A stretch of 64,000 nucleotides of DNA from Atopostipes suicloacalis DSM 15692 (GTDB lineage Bacteria; Bacillota; Bacilli; Lactobacillales; Carnobacteriaceae_A): the NCBI RefSeq assembly GCF_900129085.1, contig NZ_FQUF01000011.1, forward strand, positions 1 to 64,000. Direction: 5' to 3'. Positions 28,892 to 36,313 of the stretch are shown one piece after another. The notes beneath the pieces were generated by a model, which saw only the letters and a program-made list of their open reading frames with translations, was not told the DNA's origin and made no database searches. Numbering within the stretch: position 1 is the stretch's first letter; the number at the start of each line of letters is the position of its first letter. A program made the position numbers and the translations under genes.

Positions 28892-29282
28892 CTTGGGTCC
28901 CTCCATTTTTTGTGCTTTGTTTTTTGATTTCATTGGCAATCAGTTCCGAAACTTCTTCGTAAGTAATATCAATGGTTTGAATTGAGGCTACAAACTCTTT
29001 CACAGCCTCTTCAACAAACTCTTTCTTTAACTTTTGAATCGTCGCTGGATTTTCGGTAACACGACTGGGTCGATTAGGTTCAGTGTAAATCCATTTTTGT
29101 TCTTCCATTTCACTAAAAGCTCGCTGAACGGTATTTGGATTAATTCCTAACTGTCGGGCAATTTGCCTACGCGAAGGTAATTCTGCGCCTAATACAAGCT
29201 CATCTCCAACAAGTCGTTCTCGGAAATGATCAATGACTTGCAAATAAATCGGATCTCGACTATTAAAATTGACTTGAGTCAT
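28884..29282 (-). CDS. GntR family regulator, YtrA subfamily
   Basis: The 132-residue protein has a winged helix-turn-helix (DPIYLQVIDHFRERL...GAELPSRRQIARQLGINPNTVQRAFSEMEEQKWI, about residues 9-72) and only a short helical C-terminal tail instead of a ligand domain. This is the YtrA subfamily, whose members repress the ABC operon they lead. Here it is first in a five-gene operon with ATPase, permease, extracytoplasmic protein and VanZ genes. AAAGGAG precedes the ATG. Two operator-like palindromes sit in its own promoter region, as expected for autorepression. Confidence 0.88.
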   Translation of the reverse strand: MTQVNFNSRDPIYLQVIDHFRERLVGDELVLGAELPSRRQIARQLGINPNTVQRAFSEMEEQKWIYTEPNRPSRVTENPATIQKLKKEFVEEAVKEFVASIQTIDITYEEVSELIANEIKKQSTKNGGTQDD

Positions 29283-29319
29283 AAGAAGCTCCTTTCATTT
29301 AAAGTATAGGATTAAATCT

Positions 29320-29421
29320 GTATTAACTAGTTGGTACACTATAGGTAAAAAAATTCGTCTTTTTTTAAAAAAGAATACTGATTCAGAGTGTATTATATTG
29401 TTAATACACACGGCTGTCAAT
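29320..29421 (-). promoter_or_regulatory. Consensus promoter with two matching operator palindromes for the GntR/ABC operon
   Basis: On the reverse strand: TTGACA (complement of 29415-29420), a 17-bp spacer and TATAAT (complement of 29392-29397), a full consensus promoter. A perfect palindrome GTGTATTA-N6-TAATACAC (29388-29409) covers the spacer and -10. A second site with the same half-site and 6-base spacing, TGTATTA-N6-TGGTACA (about 29319-29338), lies about 50 bases downstream in the leader. Confidence 0.8.
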
Positions 29422-29547
29422 AGTGAAAATATAATAAATAATAAATTTACCGATGTGTTGCCTTCATAAAACATGAAAAGGAACGATCGTTTCAGGTAAA
29501 ATGGTAGGTACAGAGTGTCTAATATTAAAGATTGAGAGGAATAAACG

Positions 29548-30309
29548 ATGGAAACTATCACAAATTTTAGAGATTTAGGCGGTATTCAAAATAAAGAAGG
29601 CCAAATGATTTTATCCAAAAAGCTTTTGCGATCGGGAGAATTATCTCGTGTAGCCATCAAAGAACAAACGGAACTGTTAGAAGTTTATGAATTAGGTAAA
29701 ATTATTGATTTGCGTTCAGAAGCAGAGGTTGCTGAACGTCCGGATATAACGTTTGAGAATACGGAGTACCGACATATTGATATTTTCAAAAATGAAAAGA
29801 ATGAAGGGACAGGGTTGGATGACTTTAAAGAAATGCCAACAGTCGAACAAGCTCATGAATATATGAACCATACGTACTATACAATGGCAACAAATAAAGA
29901 GGCCCAAGAAGGCTTTACACAAATGATTGAAGAAACTTTTTCTACAATTTCTTCTAATAACAGTGTTTTGTTTCATTGTTTTGCTGGAAAAGATCGTACA
30001 GGTGTTTCAGCGGCTTTACTTCTCGAAATCTTAAATGTATCAAGAGATGTTATTTATACAGATTATATGGCTACGAATGCGTTAAGAGTGAAGGAAAATA
30101 ACGAATTGGTTCAACTCGCTCAAGCAAATGGACTAAAAACAAAATCAATTGCAGCGTTTAGGGTAGCTTTGAATGTTGAAACAGATTACTTAGATACTTT
30201 TTACCGAACAGTAAATGATGAGTTTGGAACCATTCAAGACTTCATCTCCACACAGCTCCAAATTTCATCAACCACGCAAAAAGACTTACGCCATTTATTA
30301 CTAAAATAA
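29548..30309 (+). CDS. Tyrosine-protein phosphatase (LipA/PTP-like)
   Basis: A 253-residue protein with NFRDLGGIQ at the start, the acid-containing KIIDLRSEAEV segment and the phosphate loop HCFAGKDRTG (CX5R: C144, R150). This matches bacterial tyrosine/phosphoinositide phosphatases of the Listeria LipA type. It should be cytoplasmic, as no signal peptide is visible. GAGAGGAATAAACG precedes the ATG. It stands 80 bases upstream of a HAD phosphatase gene in the same direction. Confidence 0.85.
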   Translation: METITNFRDLGGIQNKEGQMILSKKLLRSGELSRVAIKEQTELLEVYELGKIIDLRSEAEVAERPDITFENTEYRHIDIFKNEKNEGTGLDDFKEMPTVEQAHEYMNHTYYTMATNKEAQEGFTQMIEETFSTISSNNSVLFHCFAGKDRTGVSAALLLEILNVSRDVIYTDYMATNALRVKENNELVQLAQANGLKTKSIAAFRVALNVETDYLDTFYRTVNDEFGTIQDFISTQLQISSTTQKDLRHLLLK

Positions 30310-30392
30310 AAATCTTAATGTTTTTAGTCGTTTGTCTTTCTGTTCTTTTTTGCTAGAATGAAGAAGAAACTTTAGAAAGAAAAGGTGTAGAA

Positions 30393-31058
30393 ATGGTTAA
30401 AGGGATTATTTTTGATTTTAATGGGACGATGGTTTTTGATGCGCATCTGCATGAAAAAGCCTGGGTCGAAATGATACAAAAGCATAACGATTCAGTCACA
30501 GAACAAGAAATTATCGATTATATTCATGGACGAACAAATGATCAAATTATTCGTCATTTTATTGGTGAGGTTACGGATAAAGAACTTCAGGTATTGTCTG
30601 ATGAAAAAGAAAAAGAGTATCACCGTTTAGTACGCGAAGAAAAACTGGGCTATGTGGCGGGAACAGAAAAACTCCTTGATCAATTAGTCGAAAAAGATAT
30701 TCCTTTTACGATCGCGACAGCTAGTCCAAAAATAAATATTGATTTTTATTTTGATTATTTTAAATTGGATAGCTGGTTTACGCCTGAAGAAATTGTGTAT
30801 GACGATGGAACGTTTCCAGGAAAACCAGATCCGACGATTTACCAAAAAGCAGCAGAGAGCCTAGGGTTAGATCCCAAAGATTGTGTTGTGATTGAAGATG
30901 CAACAGCTGGGGTGCAAGCAGCCAATCGAGCAAATATTGGTGAGGTTTTTGTAATGGTTTATTCAGAAGAGCAACGCACCTTATTTAACCACAAGGACTA
31001 TACTTATAAAGCTGAGATTGAAAATTTTAGAGATTTTTTAGAAAAGTACATTCAATAA
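30393..31058 (+). CDS. HAD superfamily hydrolase, beta-phosphoglucomutase-like
   Basis: The 221-residue protein has HAD motif I DFNGTM (D8, N10), a helical cap, motif II in TIATASP, motif III lysine in GKPDPTIYQKAA and motif IV VIEDATAGVQAA. These place it in subclass IA near beta-phosphoglucomutase and phosphoglycolate phosphatase. The second aspartate of DxDGT, normally the general acid/base, is Asn here. This is seen in some relatives and could slow phosphatase turnover or change specificity. Substrate unknown. Confidence 0.8.
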   Translation: MVKGIIFDFNGTMVFDAHLHEKAWVEMIQKHNDSVTEQEIIDYIHGRTNDQIIRHFIGEVTDKELQVLSDEKEKEYHRLVREEKLGYVAGTEKLLDQLVEKDIPFTIATASPKINIDFYFDYFKLDSWFTPEEIVYDDGTFPGKPDPTIYQKAAESLGLDPKDCVVIEDATAGVQAANRANIGEVFVMVYSEEQRTLFNHKDYTYKAEIENFRDFLEKYIQ

Positions 31059-31157
31059 ATTTTCTCTCTTTTGTAAAGCGATATTCCACAGATAATTCGA
31101 TGGATAGAATGCAAGGCCTTTATTTTAAAGAAAATTAGAGTATAATTGTTTTAGAAA

Positions 31158-31202
31158 ATGAACTATTGCAAAAGAAGCTGTATCTTTTTTGCAATAGTTC
31201 AT
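31158..31202. promoter_or_regulatory. Long inverted repeat in the leader of the first ATP-grasp gene
   Basis: ATGAACTATTGCAAAAGA (31158-31175) pairs with 31183-31202 apart from a two-base bulge, giving an 18-bp stem with a 7-base loop. TATAAT at 31141-31146 just upstream would start a transcript beginning with this stem-loop. No T tail follows on the + strand; on the - strand a short T-rich tail does. Confidence 0.6.
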
Positions 31203-31234
31203 AAATTAAAGAGTAGATAGTAGGAAGGATACTT

Positions 31235-32446
31235 ATGCAATTTAAAGAGAGAGAATTTATACCTGTTATTTTAGGAAGTGACATTAATACTTATAGTGTA
31301 GCACGAGCATTTTATGAGGAATATCAGATAAAATCCGTCGTGATTGGGAAATATCAATCGGGTCCTAGTAATGGGAGTTTAATGATTGACTATATTGAAG
31401 ATGTCCATATTGACCAAACAGAGACCTTTTTAAAAATAATCGAGCAACTTTCAAAAAAATACCAAGATAAAAAAATTATTTTACTTGGAGCAGGCGATAA
31501 CTATATTAATATGATTACAAACAAACACTCTCAACTTCCTGATAATGTAATTGCTCCTTTTATTCCTCATGAATTAATGAATAATTTACAGAAGAAAGAT
31601 TATTTTTATGAATTATGTGAAGAAGTTGGTGTCGATTATCCCGATACTTTGTTAATATCTAGAGAAATGGGCTTAGATTTTGACGTGCCTTTTGAATATC
31701 CAGTGATTTTAAAATCATCTGAGAGTATTCATTATTGGGAATATCCTTTTGAAGGGCAAGAAAAAGTTTATATTATAGATAACCGCGAAGAATTAAATGA
31801 AATCATTAAAAAAATTTATAACTCAGGTTATCCTGAAAAGCTTATTGTACAAGATATGATTCCTGGAAATGACGAGTATATGTATGTTTTGACCTCCTAC
31901 TCTGATCAATCAGGAAAAGTTGTGATGATGTGTTTGGGAAATGTCTTACTTGAAGAACATACCCCGCTCGGAAAAGGAAACCATGCAGTGATCATTACGG
32001 AGCGGAATGAAGAGCTGATGAAACAAGCGCGTGAATTTTTAGAAAATATTCACTACGTGGGCTTCTCTAATTTCGATATTAAGTATGACTATCGAGATGG
32101 GAAATATAAGTTTTTCGAGATTAATACAAGACAAGGACGTAGTAATTATTATGTGACAGCTTCAGGTTTTAATGTGGCTCGTTATTTAGTCGAAGATTAT
32201 ATTTATAATAAGCAAATGGACTTAGAGCTATCAAAAGACCCCTATCTATGGACCGTTGTTCCGGACAGGGTAGCACTTAGATATGTAAAGCAAGAAGAAA
32301 ATGTGAAAAAACTCAAACAATTAATGAATGAAGGAAAAGAAGTAAATCCTTTATTCTATAAACCCGACAACGCATTTTATCGCAGATTACGGATGATTAA
32401 AGCAACACTCAGTCACTATCATAAATTTAAAAAATATTATAGATAA
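31235..32446 (+). CDS. ATP-grasp carboxylate-amine ligase, D-aspartate-ligase (Asl) like
   Basis: A 403-residue ATP-grasp enzyme. EFIPVILGSDINTYSVARAF at the N terminus, a central FEYPVILKSSESIHYWEYPF (ATP-binding lysine), LIVQDMIPGNDEYM, and the metal-binding KYKFFEINTRQGRSNYY segment are as in the family of E. faecium Asl-fm. Asl-fm adds D-Asp to the side-chain amino group of L-Lys in peptidoglycan precursors. The adjacent aspartate racemase supports that role. AGGAAGG precedes the ATG. Substrate identity is inference; the second ligase at 34927 is a paralogue. Confidence 0.75.
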   Translation: MQFKEREFIPVILGSDINTYSVARAFYEEYQIKSVVIGKYQSGPSNGSLMIDYIEDVHIDQTETFLKIIEQLSKKYQDKKIILLGAGDNYINMITNKHSQLPDNVIAPFIPHELMNNLQKKDYFYELCEEVGVDYPDTLLISREMGLDFDVPFEYPVILKSSESIHYWEYPFEGQEKVYIIDNREELNEIIKKIYNSGYPEKLIVQDMIPGNDEYMYVLTSYSDQSGKVVMMCLGNVLLEEHTPLGKGNHAVIITERNEELMKQAREFLENIHYVGFSNFDIKYDYRDGKYKFFEINTRQGRSNYYVTASGFNVARYLVEDYIYNKQMDLELSKDPYLWTVVPDRVALRYVKQEENVKKLKQLMNEGKEVNPLFYKPDNAFYRRLRMIKATLSHYHKFKKYYR

Positions 32447-32480
32447 CCATAAGATTAAAATATAGAAAAAGGTGCTGGCA

Positions 32481-33182
32481 ATGAAAAAGAAATTAGGTGT
32501 CATTGGAGGAATGGGCCCGGAAGCAACAAGTTACTTTTTTGAAGAACTCGTTGCTCATACACAAGCCGATAGAGATCAAGACCATATTGATACAATTATT
32601 TTAAATCATGCTACGTTACCTGATCGCACACATGCTATTTTGTCTGGAGATATTGAAGAATTATTACATGCTTTTATTAAAGATGCTCAATTACTTGAAG
32701 AGTTAGGTGTCGATAACATTGCGATACCATGTAATACTTCGCATTACCTATATGACGCTACTCAAAAAGAACTTACAATTCCTATTATTCACATGGTGCG
32801 GAAAACGATTGAATATGCTTTAAATCACTTTAAAAATGTTCGAAAAATAGGAATCCTAGCAACGAATGGAACCATTCAATCAGAAGTGTACCACAGAGAA
32901 TGCGAAGCGTTAGGAATAGAAGCTGTAGCACCTTCTGAAGCAAATCAAAAAGAAATTATGTCTTTAATTTATGATGATATTAAAAAAGGACAGCCTGGAG
33001 ATTATAGAAAATTTCAAAAAGCTTATAATGATTTAATAGAAGCGGGTAGTGATGTTGTCATTTTAGCTTGTACGGAATTATCTGTATTTAAAAAAACAAA
33101 TAAAATATATGATAATTGTTTGGATGCGATGGATGTTTTAGTAAAGGAATCGATTATCCGATCCAATGGAATTTATCAGTAG
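32481..33182 (+). CDS. Aspartate/glutamate racemase family protein
   Basis: The 233-residue cofactor-independent racemase has both catalytic cysteines: CNTSH in IAIPCNTSHYLYD and CTEL in ILACTELSVF, plus GVIGGMGPEATSYF at the N terminus and the NHATLPDRT motif of aspartate racemases. It would make D-Asp (or D-Glu) from the L form. The start is ATG 32481 after AAAGGTG; GTG 32472 is part of that site. It lies between an Asl-like ligase and a MurE-like ligase, which favours D-Asp for cell-wall use. Confidence 0.85.
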   Translation: MKKKLGVIGGMGPEATSYFFEELVAHTQADRDQDHIDTIILNHATLPDRTHAILSGDIEELLHAFIKDAQLLEELGVDNIAIPCNTSHYLYDATQKELTIPIIHMVRKTIEYALNHFKNVRKIGILATNGTIQSEVYHRECEALGIEAVAPSEANQKEIMSLIYDDIKKGQPGDYRKFQKAYNDLIEAGSDVVILACTELSVFKKTNKIYDNCLDAMDVLVKESIIRSNGIYQ

Positions 33183-33197
33183 AAAGATGTGTAAAAA

Positions 33198-34724
33198 ATT
33201 AATAAACTAACATACTATAATCTAAGTTATTATATAGAAAAATTAAAATTAGCAAATTTATTCACTAAACAAGAGCTATTTGGTATCGAAGATCAAACAA
33301 TTCTTCATTTAGAACAAAATTCAAAAAAAGTAGTACCTGGTACATTATTTATTTGTAAAGGTGCGCATTTTAAGGTTGAGTATTTAAAAGAAGCCATTGA
33401 ACGTGGAGCAATCGGCTACATATCTGAAAAGAAATATGATTTAGATGAAACGATTCCTCATGTTATTGTTTCTGATATTCGTATTGCTATTCCTTTATTA
33501 GCTGAGATATTTTATAACAATCCTCAAGAAAAATTAAAAATCGTAGGAGTAGGCGGTACAAAAGGAAAAACAACAACGAGTTATTTTGTAAAAGCAATCC
33601 TTGATACTTATCTGAAAGCACAAGGAAAATCTCCTGCAGGTCTTATTTCTTCTATCACAAATTACGGTGGAAAAAATGAAGAAGAAGCGAAAAATACGAC
33701 TCCCGAAGCCCTTGATCTACAATCTCATTTAGCAGAAGCCGTAGAAGCAGGGTTAGAATATATTGTAGTTGAGGTATCGAGTCAGGCTTTAAAATATCAT
33801 CGTACAGATCGAATTAGATTTGATGTGGGCATCTTTTTAAATATTGATGAAGACCATATTAGCCCGATTGAACATCCGAATTTTGAGGATTATATACAAT
33901 CAAAAGCTAAAATGTTTGGACAAACAAAAGATTTAATTGTTAATTTGAATACACAAGAAGCAGAGTATATTTTTGAAAAGGCAAAGGATGCAGAACGTTT
34001 CTATTCTTTCGGTCTAAATTCAGCAGAAGCTGATTATTATGCTTATGATTTAGAAACAGTAGAGTTAGAAAGTAATTTTAAGATTCACTCAAAAATGATA
34101 GATGAGACTTTTGCTTTAGCTATGCTAGGTGACTATAATGTGGAGAATGCACTGGCTGCAGTTGCTGCAGCAGATCTTCTAGGGATTCCAGTCGATTATG
34201 CAGTCGAAGTTTTGAGGGGAGTAAATGTTCCTGGACGGATGCGAATTTTGTCCTCAGCGGATAAAAAAATTATTGCTATTGCCGATTTTGCGCATAATCG
34301 TTTGAGTTTTGAACGATTAATTACAGGAATGAAAGAAGCTCATCCAGATTATAAAATAGTCTCCATTTTTGGTGCACCGGGTGGGAAAGCTCTTGGACGT
34401 CGTAAAGAACTAGGAACAGTTGGTGGAAGATATTCTGATTTTGTATATATTACGATGGACGATCCAGGGTTAGAAAAAGTAGAAGACATTTCAAAAGAAA
34501 TTTCTCATTTTGTAGAAGGAGAAGGAACACCTTTTACATATATTGAAAATCGAGAAGAAGCGATTCAAACAGCTTTTAAAGATGTAGAAGAAAAATCATT
34601 GATTCTTGTTATCGGTAAAGGCCATGAAGAAACAATGAAAATTGGCGATAAAGAAGTTCCTATCAAATCAGATGAAAAAATTATAAAAGAATGTATTGAA
34701 GAATATAATACACACTTAGAGTAA
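33198..34724 (+). CDS. MurE-like Mur ligase (UDP-N-acetylmuramyl-tripeptide synthetase family) with no canonical start codon
   Basis: The frame is open from 33195 to 34724 and encodes a full Mur ligase: P-loop GVGGTKGKTTTSYF, VEVSSQALKYHR, DEDHISPIEHPN, the carbamylated-lysine region YIQSKAKMF, GDYNVENALAA, DDPG at the amino-acid site and GKGHEET. That site is DNPR in DAP-adding MurE and a DNPA/DDPA-like motif in Lys-adding ones, so DDPG points away from DAP. No ATG, GTG or TTG occurs in frame before GTG 33825, which would delete the P-loop. Options are an ATT start at 33198 (about 11 bases after AGAAAG), or ATG 33187 with a -1 shift at the A6 run 33193-33198. The coordinate given is the ATT option. 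Confidence 0.7.
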   Translation: MNKLTYYNLSYYIEKLKLANLFTKQELFGIEDQTILHLEQNSKKVVPGTLFICKGAHFKVEYLKEAIERGAIGYISEKKYDLDETIPHVIVSDIRIAIPLLAEIFYNNPQEKLKIVGVGGTKGKTTTSYFVKAILDTYLKAQGKSPAGLISSITNYGGKNEEEAKNTTPEALDLQSHLAEAVEAGLEYIVVEVSSQALKYHRTDRIRFDVGIFLNIDEDHISPIEHPNFEDYIQSKAKMFGQTKDLIVNLNTQEAEYIFEKAKDAERFYSFGLNSAEADYYAYDLETVELESNFKIHSKMIDETFALAMLGDYNVENALAAVAAADLLGIPVDYAVEVLRGVNVPGRMRILSSADKKIIAIADFAHNRLSFERLITGMKEAHPDYKIVSIFGAPGGKALGRRKELGTVGGRYSDFVYITMDDPGLEKVEDISKEISHFVEGEGTPFTYIENREEAIQTAFKDVEEKSLILVIGKGHEETMKIGDKEVPIKSDEKIIKECIEEYNTHLE

Positions 34725-34746
34725 AAGTAATGAAAATTTAGAATAT

Positions 34747-34801
34747 AAATGGCTTTTTAGAGATAAGATACAAATAAATCTCTGAAAAGCCGTTTATTTT
34801 T
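34747..34801 (+). terminator. Terminator after the MurE-like gene
   Basis: Interrupted stem (GGCTTTT and AGAGAT with ATCTCT and AAAAGCC) followed by a T-rich tail. It suggests that the second ATP-grasp gene has its own promoter. Confidence 0.78.
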
Positions 34802-34926
34802 CAAAAAGGTCTGAAATAATTTATCAAACTACTTTATTTATGCTAAAGTAGTGTAATTGGTATTTTGAATAAGAAATATAAAAAATAATTTCAATAATGA
34901 AATATTTTGAAAGGAATATTAAAGAA

Positions 34927-36168
34927 ATGGTTAACAGCAAAGAAACGTTTCTACCTATCTTAATTGGAACAGATTTAAATACTTATACAATGGCTATTTC
35001 ATTCCATGAAGAGTATGGGATAAAGCCTGTTGTTGTTGGAAGAGCACCACTTCCCTTTACAGAAGGAAGTACAATTATTTCAGAATTTTATTATACAGAT
35101 CGTATTGATGATGAAGAATTTTTTGTAGGATATCTAAAAGAATTAGCAAAAAAATATCATTCTAAATACGAAAATTTACTGCTTATTGGAACAAATGATG
35201 AATATGTAACGTTTATTATCAATAATGCGGAAGCTTTATCTACAACTTTTAAATTCAGTAATATTGATAAAGAGTGGGTTCCCCAATTATTTTTGAAAAA
35301 GAATTTTTATCAATTGTGTGCCCGATATGGCCTAAATGCGCCTCTCACCTTCTATTATTCATGTTTGAGCGAAGAGCCTTTTGATGAAGAGGTTCCCTTC
35401 CCATTAGTGGTAAAACCAAGTAATGGTATTCAATATTATGAAAATCCATTTGAAGGAATGCAAAAAGTATACTTAATTGAAAACTATGAAGAGCTTCATA
35501 ATGTAATTAATAAAATTAAAGCAAGTGGTTATCAAGATGAATTGATTATTCAAGATTATATACCTGGTGAAGATACAGCAATGTGGGATTCGGTTTATTA
35601 TGGTAATCGAAATGGAAAGCCTCAACTTGTTTCGTTAGGACAGGTTGTCTTACAAGAGCCGACAACAACAGGTGTTGGAAATTATACTGCATTGATTGTG
35701 CGCGACAAGAAAAAAGAAAGCCACAAAATAATTATGGATAAACTTGCTCATTTTATGAATCAAATTGGTTACAAAGGTTTTGCGAATTTTGATTTAAAAT
35801 ATGATGAACGTGATGGGAAATTCAAAGTCTTTGAAGTAAATATTCGTCAAGGTCGCTCAAGTTATTATTTAACGCAATGTGGTTATAATATTGCAAAAAT
35901 TATTGTAGATGATGTTATTTATCATAAAGAAAAAGAATTTGATTATGTAGGAGGCGAGAATCTATTTGCTGTTATCCCAAAAGCAGTTATAAAAAATTAT
36001 ACAAAAGATCCTTTAATTAAAGAAGAAGTGAAAGATCTAATCTCAAGAGGAAAATATAATAGTCCTATTTTTTATAAAGCAGATAAAGGACTAAAGCGAA
36101 GAATATTTATGACATTACGCCAGACCAATTACTTTAGAAAATATAAAAATAACCCACTAAAAGATTAA
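34927..36168 (+). CDS. Second ATP-grasp carboxylate-amine ligase, paralogue of the 31235 gene
   Basis: A 413-residue ATP-grasp enzyme with the same landmarks as its paralogue: ETFLPILIGTDLNTYTMA, FPLVVKPSNGIQYYENPFEG, LIIQDYIPGEDTAMW, GFANFDLKYDERDGKF and VFEVNIRQGRSSYYL. It is clearly homologous but well diverged, so it may use a different amino acid or acceptor. The start is ATG 34927, chosen because AAGGA lies upstream and the N terminus then aligns with the first ligase; an in-frame ATG at 34897 lacks a ribosome-binding site. Terminators on both sides suggest separate transcription. Confidence 0.75.
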   Translation: MVNSKETFLPILIGTDLNTYTMAISFHEEYGIKPVVVGRAPLPFTEGSTIISEFYYTDRIDDEEFFVGYLKELAKKYHSKYENLLLIGTNDEYVTFIINNAEALSTTFKFSNIDKEWVPQLFLKKNFYQLCARYGLNAPLTFYYSCLSEEPFDEEVPFPLVVKPSNGIQYYENPFEGMQKVYLIENYEELHNVINKIKASGYQDELIIQDYIPGEDTAMWDSVYYGNRNGKPQLVSLGQVVLQEPTTTGVGNYTALIVRDKKKESHKIIMDKLAHFMNQIGYKGFANFDLKYDERDGKFKVFEVNIRQGRSSYYLTQCGYNIAKIIVDDVIYHKEKEFDYVGGENLFAVIPKAVIKNYTKDPLIKEEVKDLISRGKYNSPIFYKADKGLKRRIFMTLRQTNYFRKYKNNPLKD

Positions 36169-36174
36169 GTGAAC

Positions 36175-36214
36175 AATACACTTTCTGCAGAAAAACTGTA
36201 GAAGGTGTATTTTT
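36175..36214 (+). terminator. Terminator after the second ATP-grasp gene
   Basis: Stem AATACAC..TTCTGCAG (36175-36190) with CTGTAGAA.GTGTATT (36196-36211), a 5-base loop and a T tail. Confidence 0.85.
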
Positions 36215-36313
36215 AGTGGGGAAGCTAATTTCTAGAATGACATACAAAAATGTATAAAAATAAGGTATGATTGAGTAGAATAATGAAAAATCATAGAACG
36301 GAGGAGATAGAGT

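Noticed and set aside
33825-34724. GTG 33825 as the start of a short Mur ligase
   Set aside because: It would delete the P-loop and substrate domain, although the coding frame upstream is intact and homologous in character.
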